From an uncultured Anaerolineales bacterium (lineage in GTDB: Bacteria; Chloroflexota; Anaerolineae; Anaerolineales; Villigracilaceae): a DNA stretch of 41,042 nucleotides. Below are positions 13,556 to 21,631 of this stretch, piece after piece; position 1 is the stretch's first letter, and the number at the start of each line of letters is the position of its first letter. The notes below the pieces were generated by a model that searched no databases, was not told the origin of the DNA, and saw only the letters and a list, made by a program, of their open reading frames with translations. The position numbers and the translations under genes were made by a program. The DNA lies in assembly GCA_937960595.1 (NCBI GenBank), contig CALGPL010000015.1, positions 1 to 41,042 of the forward strand. The letters are read 5' to 3'.

Positions 13556-15397
13556 ATGTGTGGCATCGTTGGCTACATCGGTCGGCGCGATGCGACGCCG
13601 ATCATCTTGAGCGGCCTGAAACGGCTGGAATACCGCGGCTACGACTCGGCCGGGCTGGCCGTCTTCAGCAACAACCAGATCGAGGTCCGGCGCGACGCCG
13701 GCAAGTTGAAACACCTCGAGGAACTGATCCGCACCTCCCCGCTCAGCGGATCGCCCGGCCTCGGACATACTCGCTGGGCCACGCACGGCGCGCCGTCGGC
13801 GCGCAACGCCCATCCTCACATGGGCACAACCGGACGAGTGGTCGTCGTCCACAACGGCATCGTCGAGAATTTTCTCGAACTGCGCGAGGAACTCTCCGCC
13901 GAGGGGGTACAGTTTCAATCGGACACCGACACCGAAATCATCGTTCATTTGGTCGAGCATCACCTTGCCGCCGGTTGCGACCTGACCGAGGCCGCCCGCC
14001 GGGCCTTTCTCCAGATTCGCGGCGCGCACGGCATCGTCCTGATGTCGGCCGACGAACCGGACAAGATCGTCTGCGCCCGCATCGGCAACGCCGGCGGCGT
14101 GGTCATTGGCCTGGGCGAAGAGGAAAACTTCATCGCCTCCGACATCCCGGCCATCCTGGAACATACCCGGCGCGTGATCTTCCTCGAGTCGCGTCAGATG
14201 GCGGTCGTGAGCCGCGACCAGGTGCGGGTGGAAACGCTGGACAGCGAGCCGGTGACGCCCAAAATCCACACCATCGCCTGGGATGCGGCAGCGGCCGAAA
14301 AGGGTGAGTACCGCCACTTCATGCAAAAGGAAATCCACGAACAGGTGCGCTCGCTGACCGACACGTTGGCCGGACGGGTGGACTTCCAGGAGGGCCGCAT
14401 CCGCCTGCCGGAACTGAACCTGACGCCCGAACTGGCGGGCCGCATCCGCAAAATCGTCATCACCGCTTGCGGCACCGCAGCCTACGCCGGCATGGTCGGC
14501 AAGATTCTGATCGAACGAATCGCCCGCATCCCCTGCGAGGTGCAGATCGGATCCGAGTTCCGTTACAGCGACCCGATCGTGGACGCCGACACGGTCGTGC
14601 TGGCCATCTCCCAGTCGGGCGAGACGGCCGACACGCTGGCCGCCATGGAAGAGGGCCGCAAGAAGGGGGCAGTGCTGTGGAGTATCGTCAACGTGATCGG
14701 CTCGCAGGCTATGCGCATCGCCGACGGCTACCTCTCGATGCAAACCGGACCCGAAATCGGCGTCGCCTCGACCAAAGCCTTCACCGCCCCGCTGGTGGAC
14801 CAGTACATGCTGGCCATCCTCCTGGCCGACCTGCGCGGCAGCCTCGCCGAAGCCGAACGCCGCCGCCTGGTGGCCGACCTGCGCCTCGTCCCCGACCTGG
14901 CCGGGCGGACGCTGGCGCGCGAGGCGGAGGTCGAGAAAGTGGCCTGGGCGCTTAAAGATGTACGCGACTGCCTCTACCTCGGACGCGGCATCAACATGCC
15001 GATCGCCTACGAGGGCGCCCTCAAACTCAAAGAAATTTCCTACATTCACGCCGAGGGCTATCCGGCCGGGGAGATGAAACACGGCCCCATCGCCCTGATC
15101 GACGAGAATATGCCGGTCATCTGCCTGGCGCCCAAAGATCCCTGGCACGAAAAAATGCTCAGTCAGATTCAGCAAGCCAAAGCGCGCGGCGGGATGGTCA
15201 TCGCCGTGGCCACCGACGGCGATGAACGGGTGGCCAGCCAGGCCGACCATGTCCTCTGGGTGCCCGAAGCGCCCTGGATGCTCAGCCCGGTGGTCACCGC
15301 CATCCCCCTGCAAATGCTGGCTTATCATATCGCCGCCCTGCGCGGCCTGGATGTGGATCAGCCGCGCAACCTGGCCAAGTCGGTCACCGTCGAATAA
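13556..15397 (+). CDS. glmS: Glutamine--fructose-6-phosphate aminotransferase (isomerising)
   Basis: 613 residues, full length. MCGIVGYIGRRDA gives the N-terminal nucleophile Cys (residue 2) of the glutaminase domain. LKRLEYRGYDSAG, HTRWATHG and VHNGIVENF are standard. Two SIS isomerase domains follow, with TACGTAAYAG, SQSGETADTLAA, ASTKAFTAPL and the C-terminal AKSVTVE tail. It makes glucosamine-6-phosphate from fructose-6-phosphate and glutamine, the first committed step to UDP-GlcNAc. Start at 13556 with CTGGAGGG upstream. The ribozyme in the leader is the expected feedback switch. Confidence 0.98.
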   Translation: MCGIVGYIGRRDATPIILSGLKRLEYRGYDSAGLAVFSNNQIEVRRDAGKLKHLEELIRTSPLSGSPGLGHTRWATHGAPSARNAHPHMGTTGRVVVVHNGIVENFLELREELSAEGVQFQSDTDTEIIVHLVEHHLAAGCDLTEAARRAFLQIRGAHGIVLMSADEPDKIVCARIGNAGGVVIGLGEEENFIASDIPAILEHTRRVIFLESRQMAVVSRDQVRVETLDSEPVTPKIHTIAWDAAAAEKGEYRHFMQKEIHEQVRSLTDTLAGRVDFQEGRIRLPELNLTPELAGRIRKIVITACGTAAYAGMVGKILIERIARIPCEVQIGSEFRYSDPIVDADTVVLAISQSGETADTLAAMEEGRKKGAVLWSIVNVIGSQAMRIADGYLSMQTGPEIGVASTKAFTAPLVDQYMLAILLADLRGSLAEAERRRLVADLRLVPDLAGRTLAREAEVEKVAWALKDVRDCLYLGRGINMPIAYEGALKLKEISYIHAEGYPAGEMKHGPIALIDENMPVICLAPKDPWHEKMLSQIQQAKARGGMVIAVATDGDERVASQADHVLWVPEAPWMLSPVVTAIPLQMLAYHIAALRGLDVDQPRNLAKSVTVE

Positions 15398-15456
15398 AAT
15401 TGTCTCGGCCTCGATTGCCCGATCCAAACACTCTGACCGGACAAGGAGAAATTCAC

Positions 15457-15702
15457 ATGGGAACCTACAAACTGGCCGAGCGCTATCGGGTGGCTTTCTT
15501 TCACAAAGGATCGAAAGCCGGAAAAACCGATGTGATCGTCGTTCTCGAAAACGGCGAGTCCTACACCTACGAAGGCCTCCCGCCGGAGACTGCTCATCAC
15601 CTGATTGATTTGCTGCGCAACGAGAAGCCCATCTGGATCAACCCTCAGACCGGCCTCTTCATCGTCGCCGATGAACCGGTTGGCTCCGGCGAAGAGATGT
15701 GA
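15457..15702 (+). CDS. Small conserved-looking protein, function unknown
   Basis: 81 residues with a clear AAGGAG site 8 nt before the ATG. Sequence features: MGTYKLAERYRVAFFHKGSK, a basic N-terminal strand, then a compact alpha/beta pattern (DVIVVLENGESYTYEGLPPE, AHHLIDLLRNEKPIWINPQ) and an acidic tail. No signal peptide, Cys cluster or membrane segment. It lies 59 nt after glmS, probably in the same transcript, and is followed by a strong terminator. I do not recognise the family. Confidence 0.75.
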   Translation: MGTYKLAERYRVAFFHKGSKAGKTDVIVVLENGESYTYEGLPPETAHHLIDLLRNEKPIWINPQTGLFIVADEPVGSGEEM

Positions 15703-15705
15703 GTG

Positions 15706-15736
15706 AAAATCCCGCCCGTTGAAGGCGGGATTTTTT
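15706..15736 (+). terminator. Rho-independent terminator of the glmS transcript
   Basis: Eleven-bp stem (AAAATCCCGCC, 15706-15716, with 15724-15734), 7-nt loop, ending in six T. Confidence 0.9.
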
Positions 15737-15744
15737 CAACTCGA

Positions 15745-15787
15745 TTCCCAATCGTCTCGACCGCCAAAACGTCAGGCCGATTGGGAA
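15745..15787. repeat. Inverted repeat upstream of the fusion gene
   Basis: TTCCCAATCG (15745-15754) and CGATTGGGAA (15778-15787), 23 nt apart, between the terminator and the next promoter. No further features were recognised in 15788-15870. Confidence 0.4.
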
Positions 15788-15870
15788 GTCGTCCGGAGTT
15801 TTGCTGGGCAGTGTCGAGAAGATTCTTGGTGATTACGAACAAAATCGATTCCAAAAGAGTTCTTGTTTCA

Positions 15871-15899
15871 TTGACGGGTTACATCAAACACGGTATAAC
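15871..15899 (+). promoter_or_regulatory. Promoter of the nucleotidyltransferase-mutase fusion
   Basis: TTGACG (15871-15876), 17 nt, TATAAC (15894-15899); GGAGGGAGAC then precedes the ATG at 15921. Confidence 0.7.
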
Positions 15900-15920
15900 C
15901 CTCCCCTGCCGGAGGGAGAC

Positions 15921-18110
15921 ATGCCCGAAACAAAACAGCCGCTCAAAGCCGTCATTCTGGCCGCCGGAAAGGAATCCGATTCGGCGGATGTGCGCTCGAT
16001 CTTGCTCAAAGACTTGGGGGGGCGCAAAGTCATTGACTACGTGGTACAGAACGCCCTGCAGGTGGTACGCCCCGCCGACCTGTTCATCGTCATCGGCTGC
16101 GAGGCCGACGAAATGCGCGCCCACCTCGGGCCGGAATATCCATACGTCTGCCAGGAAGAACAACTCGGCACCGGCCACGCCGTCTTGCAACTCAAACCGC
16201 TCCTGCAGGACTTCCACGGCGACCTGCTCATCCTCTACGGAGACACGCCCCTCTTCCGCCCCGATTCCATCCGCGGCCTGCTCAACCGCCACACCCTGCG
16301 TCAGGCCCAACTTACCCTGCTGAGCGCGGTGATCGACCGCCCCCTGCCCTATGGGCGCATCCTGCGCGACGCCGGCGGGCGCATCATTGACATCATCGAG
16401 GCTGCCGACGCCTCCGAAAGCATCCGCGCCATCCGCGAACTGAACATCGGCGCCTACGCCGTGCGCACCGACGTCCTCTTCCCCGCCCTCGAAAGACTCT
16501 CTCCCGCCGCCGGTCAGGGCGGCTACCGTCTCACCGACTGCGTCCATCAACTGGTTCACTCCGGCCTGCTGGTCGAGAGTTACCAGACCTACGACCCCGA
16601 CGAAGCCCAGGGCATCAACAGCGACGAAGACCTGGCACAGGCCGCCCTCATCTTGCAAAAACGCCTCTTCCGCCCGCGCCGCCCCGAGGCCGAGACCGAA
16701 GTCGCCTTTGGCACCGGCGGCTGGCGCGCCGTCATCGGCGAGGGCTTCACCATGCACAACGTCCGCCGCCTCTCGCAGGCGCTGGCCAACGAAATCACCC
16801 GCCGGGGCGAGGAAAGCCGCGGCGTGCTGATCGGCTACGACCGGCGCTTCCTCTCCGACCGGGCCGCCGAAACCGCCGCCGAGGTCTTCGCCGGCAACAA
16901 CATCCCCGTCCTCCTGCTCAGCGAGGACGCCCCCACCCCGCTGGTCACCTACGCCACCGCCAAAGTCGGCGCCGCCTACGGGCTGGTCTTCACCGCCAGC
17001 CACAATCCGCCCGAATGGAACGGCCTCAAAGTCTTCCGCAGCGACGGCTCGCTGCTGCTCGACGACGAAACCCGCGAAATCACCGCCGAGACCAACCGCC
17101 TGACCGCCTCTCAAGTGGTCAAACTCGACCTCGACCTGGCGCTGGAAGCCGGCATCGTCCAGCGCCGCGACATGACCAACGACTACGTCGACGCGGTCGA
17201 AAAACTGATCGACATGGACGCCATCCGCCGCGCCAACCTGCGCGTCATCGTCGACCCGATGTACGGCGTCGGCCAACTGACCCTCGGCATCATCCTGACC
17301 GAGGCGCGTTGCCGCGTCACCTTCATCCACGAGCGGCGCAATCCGCTCTTCGGCGGCCGCTCCCCCGCCCCCGACCTGGAAGCCCTGCGCCTGCTCATCA
17401 ACGAACTCCAGGAGGGCCGCTACGACCTCGGCCTGGCCACCGACGGCGACGCCGACCGCATCGCCATCATTGACGAAAAGGGCCGCTACATTTCCACCAA
17501 CGACCTGCTCTGCCTGGTCTACTGGTACCTGCACGAGGTCAAAGGTCAGCGCGGCGGCGTGGTGCGCAACCTGGCCACCACCCACATGCTCGACCGCATG
17601 GCGGCCCGCTTCGGCGAAAAAAGTTACGAGGTGCCGGTCGGCTTCAAGCACATCGCCGCCGCCATGGTCGAACACGACGCCCTGCTGGGCGGCGAGTCGA
17701 GCGGCGGCCTGACCGTGCGCGGCCACATCCTGGGCAAAGACGGCATCTTCGCCTGCGCCCTGGTGGTCGAAATGCTGGCCCGCACCGGCAAACGCATCTC
17801 CGAAATCCAGCAAGAGGTCTGGGACATCGCCGGCCGCCTCTACAGCCGCGAGGAAAACCTGCCCGCCACGCCCGAAACGCGCGTCGACATCCCTCGCAGG
17901 CTAAAAGAAAACCCGATCACTGCCGTTGGCCCCTACCCGGTCGTGGGCGTCACCCACTACGACGGCACCAAAGTCCTGCTCGAAAACGACAACTGGGCGC
18001 TGCTGCGCTTCTCCGGCACCGAACCGGTCCTGCGTCTGATGGTCGAGGCCGACAGCCCCGAAAAGGCCGAGGAATTCATCGAATGGCTGAGGGGCTTTTG
18101 TATGCAGTAA
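15921..18110 (+). CDS. GlmU-like uridylyltransferase fused to a phosphohexomutase
   Basis: 729 residues in two enzymes. Residues 1 to about 245 follow GlmU's uridylyltransferase half: EEQLGTGHAVLQ, LYGDTPLF, PYGRILRD and RELNIGAYAV, the set that marks GlcNAc-1-phosphate uridylyltransferases. The usual GxGTRM nucleotide loop after LAAG is replaced by LAAGKESDSADVRS. From about residue 265 a phosphohexomutase follows: FGTGGWRAVIG, catalytic-serine loop TASHNPPEWNGLK, metal loop DGDADR, sugar loop GGESSGG and phosphate loop RFSGTEPVLRL. There is no left-handed beta-helix acetyltransferase domain. Predicted role: interconvert GlcNAc (or GlcN) 1- and 6-phosphates and make UDP-GlcNAc. It lies between glmS and a chitobiose phosphorylase. 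Confidence 0.88.
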   Translation: MPETKQPLKAVILAAGKESDSADVRSILLKDLGGRKVIDYVVQNALQVVRPADLFIVIGCEADEMRAHLGPEYPYVCQEEQLGTGHAVLQLKPLLQDFHGDLLILYGDTPLFRPDSIRGLLNRHTLRQAQLTLLSAVIDRPLPYGRILRDAGGRIIDIIEAADASESIRAIRELNIGAYAVRTDVLFPALERLSPAAGQGGYRLTDCVHQLVHSGLLVESYQTYDPDEAQGINSDEDLAQAALILQKRLFRPRRPEAETEVAFGTGGWRAVIGEGFTMHNVRRLSQALANEITRRGEESRGVLIGYDRRFLSDRAAETAAEVFAGNNIPVLLLSEDAPTPLVTYATAKVGAAYGLVFTASHNPPEWNGLKVFRSDGSLLLDDETREITAETNRLTASQVVKLDLDLALEAGIVQRRDMTNDYVDAVEKLIDMDAIRRANLRVIVDPMYGVGQLTLGIILTEARCRVTFIHERRNPLFGGRSPAPDLEALRLLINELQEGRYDLGLATDGDADRIAIIDEKGRYISTNDLLCLVYWYLHEVKGQRGGVVRNLATTHMLDRMAARFGEKSYEVPVGFKHIAAAMVEHDALLGGESSGGLTVRGHILGKDGIFACALVVEMLARTGKRISEIQQEVWDIAGRLYSREENLPATPETRVDIPRRLKENPITAVGPYPVVGVTHYDGTKVLLENDNWALLRFSGTEPVLRLMVEADSPEKAEEFIEWLRGFCMQ

Positions 18111-18152
18111 CAGACGATAGACTGCAGACGGCAGACTGCCCTCTGCAGTCCT
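18111..18152 (+). repeat. Heptamer dyad after the fusion gene
   Basis: Six 7-nt units starting directly after the stop codon: CAGACGA, TAGACTG, then variants, turning into CCCTCTG and CAGTCCT. GACTGCAGA (18120-18128) is the perfect reverse complement of TCTGCAGTC (18142-18150), so the array can form a hairpin. Confidence 0.8.
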
Positions 18153-18198
18153 TTCTATATTTCGAACAGCCATTTTCCTAAAGCATCCTGGAGGTTGA

Positions 18199-20595
18199 AT
18201 GCGCTACGGCTACTTCGACAACGACCGCCGCGAATACGTCATCGAGCGGCCCGACATCCCCGTCTCGTGGACCAATTACATCGGCGTCAGGGATATGTGC
18301 GCCGTCCTCTCGCACAACGCCGGCGGCTACGCCTTCTACAAATCCGCCGAACACGGCCGCATCACCCGCTTCCGTCAGAACGGCGTCCCCCTCGACCGGC
18401 CCGGCCACTACGTTTACCTGCGCGACGACGAGAGCGGCGAATTCTGGAGCCTCTCCTGGCAGCCGATCGGCAAAGACTTGAGCCAGGCCAAATACGAGTG
18501 CCGTCACGGCCTCTCCTATTCCAAATTCTCCTGCGACTATCAGGGCATCCAGGCCAGCCAGTTGATTTTCATCCCTGTCGAAGACGATGTCGAAATCTGG
18601 GACGTGCACCTGTGCAACCTCTCGGCGCAGCCGCGCAAATTGAGCGTCTTCTCCTACGTGGAATTCTCCTTCCACCACATCGAAATCGACAACCAGAACC
18701 TGCAAATGTCGCTCTATGCCAGCGGCTCGAGTTACGCCGACGGCGTCATTGAGTACGACTTCTTCTACGAACCCTGGACTTTCCACTACATGACCGCCGA
18801 CTTCGAGCCGGATTCCTACGACTGCGTGCGCGATGCCTTCCTGGGCAACTACCGCACCGAGACCGACCCCGAGGCGGTCATCCGCGGCCGATGCTCGAAC
18901 TCCGCCGAACTGGCCGGCAATCACTGCGGCGCCCTGCACAAACGTCTGACCCTCGCCCCCGGCGAGGAGACGCGCCTGGCCTTCCTGCTCGGCGTCGGCC
19001 CGCGCAAACAAGGCGTGGCGATGCGCAAAAAATACAGCGCCCCCGCCGCCCGCGACGCCGCCTTCGCCGACCTCCAGGCCTACTGGCAGAAGAAACTCGA
19101 TCGGTTCCAGTGCAAAACCCCCCACCCCGGCCTCGACACGATGACCAACATCTGGACCCTCTACCAGGCCGAGACCTGCGTCGTCTGGTCGCGCTTCGCC
19201 TCGTTCATCGAAGTCGGCGGGCGCACCGGCCTGGGTTACCGCGACACCGCCCAGGACGTGATGAGCGTCCCGCACACGCATCCGGCCAAGGTCCGCCAGC
19301 GGCTCGAAGAACTGTTCCGCGGCCAGGTCAGTCAGGGCTACGGGCTGCATCTCTTCGACCCCGAGGTCTTCAAGCCCCGAGAAGAGCGCCTGCCCGGCGT
19401 CAAACTGCCGACCGTCGTCCCCACCCCGGACCCCAAGGACATCATCCACGGCCTGAAAGACACCTGCTCGGATGACCACTTATGGATCGTGGCTTCCACC
19501 TGCGAATACGTCAAGGAGACGGGCGACACGGCCTTCTTCGAGCAGGTCATCCCCTTCGCCGACCAGGGCGAGGCGACCGTCTACGAGCATCTCAAGCGCG
19601 CCCTGGATTTCTCCGCCGAACAGGTGGGGCGCAGCGGCATCTGCCTGGGTCTGCGCGCCGACTGGAACGACTGCCTCAACCTGGGCGGCGGCGAATCGGC
19701 CATGGTCTCCTTCTTGCACTACTGGGCGCTGCGCAACTTCCTCGAGGCGGCCCAATTCCTCGGCCGCGGCGAGGACGTGGAGAAATACACCGCCCTGGCC
19801 GAGAAAGTCCGCCAGGCCTGCGAAGCCAACCTGTGGGACGGCGAGTGGTACCTGCGCGGTTTCACCAAAAAGGGACTCAAAATTGGCTCCCGCGAGAACG
19901 AGGAGGGCAAAATCTTCCTGGAGAGCAACGCGCTGGCCGTCCTCTCGGAGGCCGCCAGCCCGGAGCGCGGCCGTCGGTGCATGGATGCGGTGGACCAGTA
20001 CCTCTACTCGCCGTACGGCATCCACCTGCTCTGGCCGGCCTTCTCGAAGCCCGACGACGACATCGGCTACGTGACGCGCGTCTACAAGGGCATCAAAGAG
20101 AACGCCGCCATCTTCAGCCATCCGAACCCCTGGGCGATCGTCGCCGAGTGTAAACTGGGGCGCGGGGCGCGGGCGATGAAGTTCTACGACGCCCTGCTGC
20201 CCTACAACCAGAACGACCTCATCGAAATCCGCCAGGCCGAACCCTACTCGTATTGCCAATTCATCATGGGACGCGACCACCCCGCCTTCGGGCGGGCGCG
20301 CCACCCCTGGCTGACCGGCTCGGCCGGCTGGATGTACCACGCCGTCACGCACTGGATCCTGGGCGTGCGCCCCGGTTTCGACGGCCTGACCGTGGACCCG
20401 TGCATCCCGCCGGAGTGGGAGGGGTTCGAGGTGACCCGTCAGTGGCGCGGGGCGACCTATCACCTCCGGGTGCGCAACCCGCGCCGGGTCGAGAAAGGCG
20501 TCCGCACGGTGACGCTAAACGGCCAGCCGCTGGCGGGTCCGATCCCGCCTCAGCCGCCCGGAACGGTCAACGAGGTGCTGGTCGAGATGGGGTAA
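18199..20595 (+). CDS. chbP: GH94 phosphorylase, N,N'-diacetylchitobiose phosphorylase type
   Basis: 798 residues, matching the roughly 800 of Vibrio chitobiose phosphorylases. The N-terminus MRYGYFDNDRREYVIERPDI, the stretches SHNAGGYAFYKS, GHYVYLRDDESGEFWSLSWQ and GRCSNSAELAGNHCGALHK, and ASFIEVGGRTGLGYRDTAQD all follow the chitobiose branch of GH94 rather than cellobiose phosphorylase. RADWNDCLNLGGGESAM (Asp488/Asp491) holds the general acid. No signal peptide, so it is cytoplasmic. It would split chitobiose with phosphate into GlcNAc-1-phosphate and GlcNAc without ATP. GGAGG precedes the ATG. Substrate assignment rests on family resemblance from memory. Confidence 0.85.
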   Translation: MRYGYFDNDRREYVIERPDIPVSWTNYIGVRDMCAVLSHNAGGYAFYKSAEHGRITRFRQNGVPLDRPGHYVYLRDDESGEFWSLSWQPIGKDLSQAKYECRHGLSYSKFSCDYQGIQASQLIFIPVEDDVEIWDVHLCNLSAQPRKLSVFSYVEFSFHHIEIDNQNLQMSLYASGSSYADGVIEYDFFYEPWTFHYMTADFEPDSYDCVRDAFLGNYRTETDPEAVIRGRCSNSAELAGNHCGALHKRLTLAPGEETRLAFLLGVGPRKQGVAMRKKYSAPAARDAAFADLQAYWQKKLDRFQCKTPHPGLDTMTNIWTLYQAETCVVWSRFASFIEVGGRTGLGYRDTAQDVMSVPHTHPAKVRQRLEELFRGQVSQGYGLHLFDPEVFKPREERLPGVKLPTVVPTPDPKDIIHGLKDTCSDDHLWIVASTCEYVKETGDTAFFEQVIPFADQGEATVYEHLKRALDFSAEQVGRSGICLGLRADWNDCLNLGGGESAMVSFLHYWALRNFLEAAQFLGRGEDVEKYTALAEKVRQACEANLWDGEWYLRGFTKKGLKIGSRENEEGKIFLESNALAVLSEAASPERGRRCMDAVDQYLYSPYGIHLLWPAFSKPDDDIGYVTRVYKGIKENAAIFSHPNPWAIVAECKLGRGARAMKFYDALLPYNQNDLIEIRQAEPYSYCQFIMGRDHPAFGRARHPWLTGSAGWMYHAVTHWILGVRPGFDGLTVDPCIPPEWEGFEVTRQWRGATYHLRVRNPRRVEKGVRTVTLNGQPLAGPIPPQPPGTVNEVLVEMG

Positions 20596-20606
20596 AACCA
20601 ATGAAG

Positions 20607-20636
20607 CCTCCCCCGCACTGCCGGCAGCGGGGGAGG
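20607..20636. terminator. Bidirectional hairpin between convergent genes
   Basis: CCTCCCCCGC (20607-20616) pairs with GCGGGGGAGG (20627-20636); the loop itself contains TGCCGGCA. It lies between the phosphorylase and the minus-strand degV. Confidence 0.75.
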
Positions 20637-20677
20637 TCCAATTTACAAAGGACGTTCGAGGAAAAACGGGGCGCTTG

Positions 20678-21514
20678 TTACTTGACCATGTACAAAATGC
20701 CGATCGTCCTCGGGCCGCAATGGCTGGAGATGACGCTCCCGGCCAGGGTGACGCGCACCTCGTCGGGCGCGGCCAGGCGGACGATCTCCTGCTTCAAGAA
20801 GTCGGCATCCTCCGGACAGGCGGTGTGGGTGACAAAGACGCGGTGACGATCCAGGCGCTCGAGGTCGGCCGCGAAATCGTCGAGAATCATCTTCAATCCC
20901 TTCTCGCGCGAGCCGCGCGCCTTGCTCTTGACCCCGAGCGTCCCATCCGGGCGGACTTCGATGATCGGATGGATCTTGAGCGCGCTGCCCACCAGGGCCT
21001 GCAGGGCCGAGCAGCGCCCGCCTTTATAGAGATATTCCATCGTATCGATAATGAATGAAGTGCGTACTTTCGGCACACAGGCCAGGATGTCCTGTTCGAT
21101 TTCGGCGGCCGAGCGGCCGGCGGCGCGCCCTTCGGCGGCGCGCAGGGCCAGCAGGCCGATGCCGGTCGAAAGGTTGAGCGAGTCGACCACCCGCACGCGT
21201 CCCTCGCCCTTTTCGGCTGCCGCCAGGCGGGCGTTTTGGATGGTCGCCGAGAGTTTGGACGAAATGCCGATGAACACGCTCTCCCCGTCGCGGTCGAAGA
21301 AACGGACAAATTCCCCAACCGAGGGCGCGGCCGTCTTGGGCAGAATCCCCGCCTGGGCCACCAGATCGAAGAGTTTTTGCTGGTCAATTTCGAGGCCGTC
21401 GAGATAGGCCTGCTCGCCCAGGGTGACCGTCAACGGAATGATCTCCACGCCGAACTCGGCGGCCAAGTCTTTTCCTAAATCGGCTGTGCTGTCTGTCAGA
21501 ATGTGAAGGGTCAT
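20678..21514 (-). CDS. DegV family fatty-acid-binding protein (second copy)
   Basis: 278 residues. MTLHILTDSTADLGKDLAAE is a classic DegV start, with KTAAPSVGEFVRFF and GISSKLSATIQNARLAA the two ligand loops. MEYLYKGGRCSALQALVGS is the conserved DegV centre, clearer here than in the first copy. It binds a fatty acid and may present it to a kinase not found here. The gene is transcribed toward the chitobiose phosphorylase, with its own promoter and a palindrome over the -10 box. Confidence 0.92.
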   Translation of the reverse strand: MTLHILTDSTADLGKDLAAEFGVEIIPLTVTLGEQAYLDGLEIDQQKLFDLVAQAGILPKTAAPSVGEFVRFFDRDGESVFIGISSKLSATIQNARLAAAEKGEGRVRVVDSLNLSTGIGLLALRAAEGRAAGRSAAEIEQDILACVPKVRTSFIIDTMEYLYKGGRCSALQALVGSALKIHPIIEVRPDGTLGVKSKARGSREKGLKMILDDFAADLERLDRHRVFVTHTACPEDADFLKQEIVRLAAPDEVRVTLAGSVISSHCGPRTIGILYMVK

Positions 21515-21591
21515 GACTGCTCCTCGGCAAAGAAATCTCCATGTCGGTTGAGAAGCCCGGTCTCTGCAAGAGATCGGGCGCCAAAGCCAAC

Positions 21592-21605
21592 GGTATAACT
21601 ATACC
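21592..21605. promoter_or_regulatory. Palindrome over the degV -10 box
   Basis: GGTATAACTATACC: two 6-bp arms separated by 2 nt, covering the -10 box and start region. Likely a repressor site; the regulator is unknown. Confidence 0.5.
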
Positions 21606-21626
21606 CGATTTTACCCGGCTTTGCAA
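21598..21626 (-). promoter_or_regulatory. Promoter of the second degV
   Basis: Minus strand TTGCAA (21626-21621), 17 nt, TATAGT (21603-21598). Confidence 0.6.
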
Positions 21627-21631
21627 AGGCC

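Noticed and set aside
12821-15427. 868-codon antisense open frame over glmS and its leader
   Set aside because: The plus strand has GlmS and the ribozyme; the antisense product is low-complexity and crosses unrelated genes.
15879-17813. 644-codon antisense open frame over the fusion gene
   Set aside because: Composition is a complement of the Arg/Asp-rich coding strand; no motif or start signal.
18199-20595. Cellobiose phosphorylase
   Set aside because: N-terminal and central segments follow the chitobiose branch; the amino-sugar neighbours agree.
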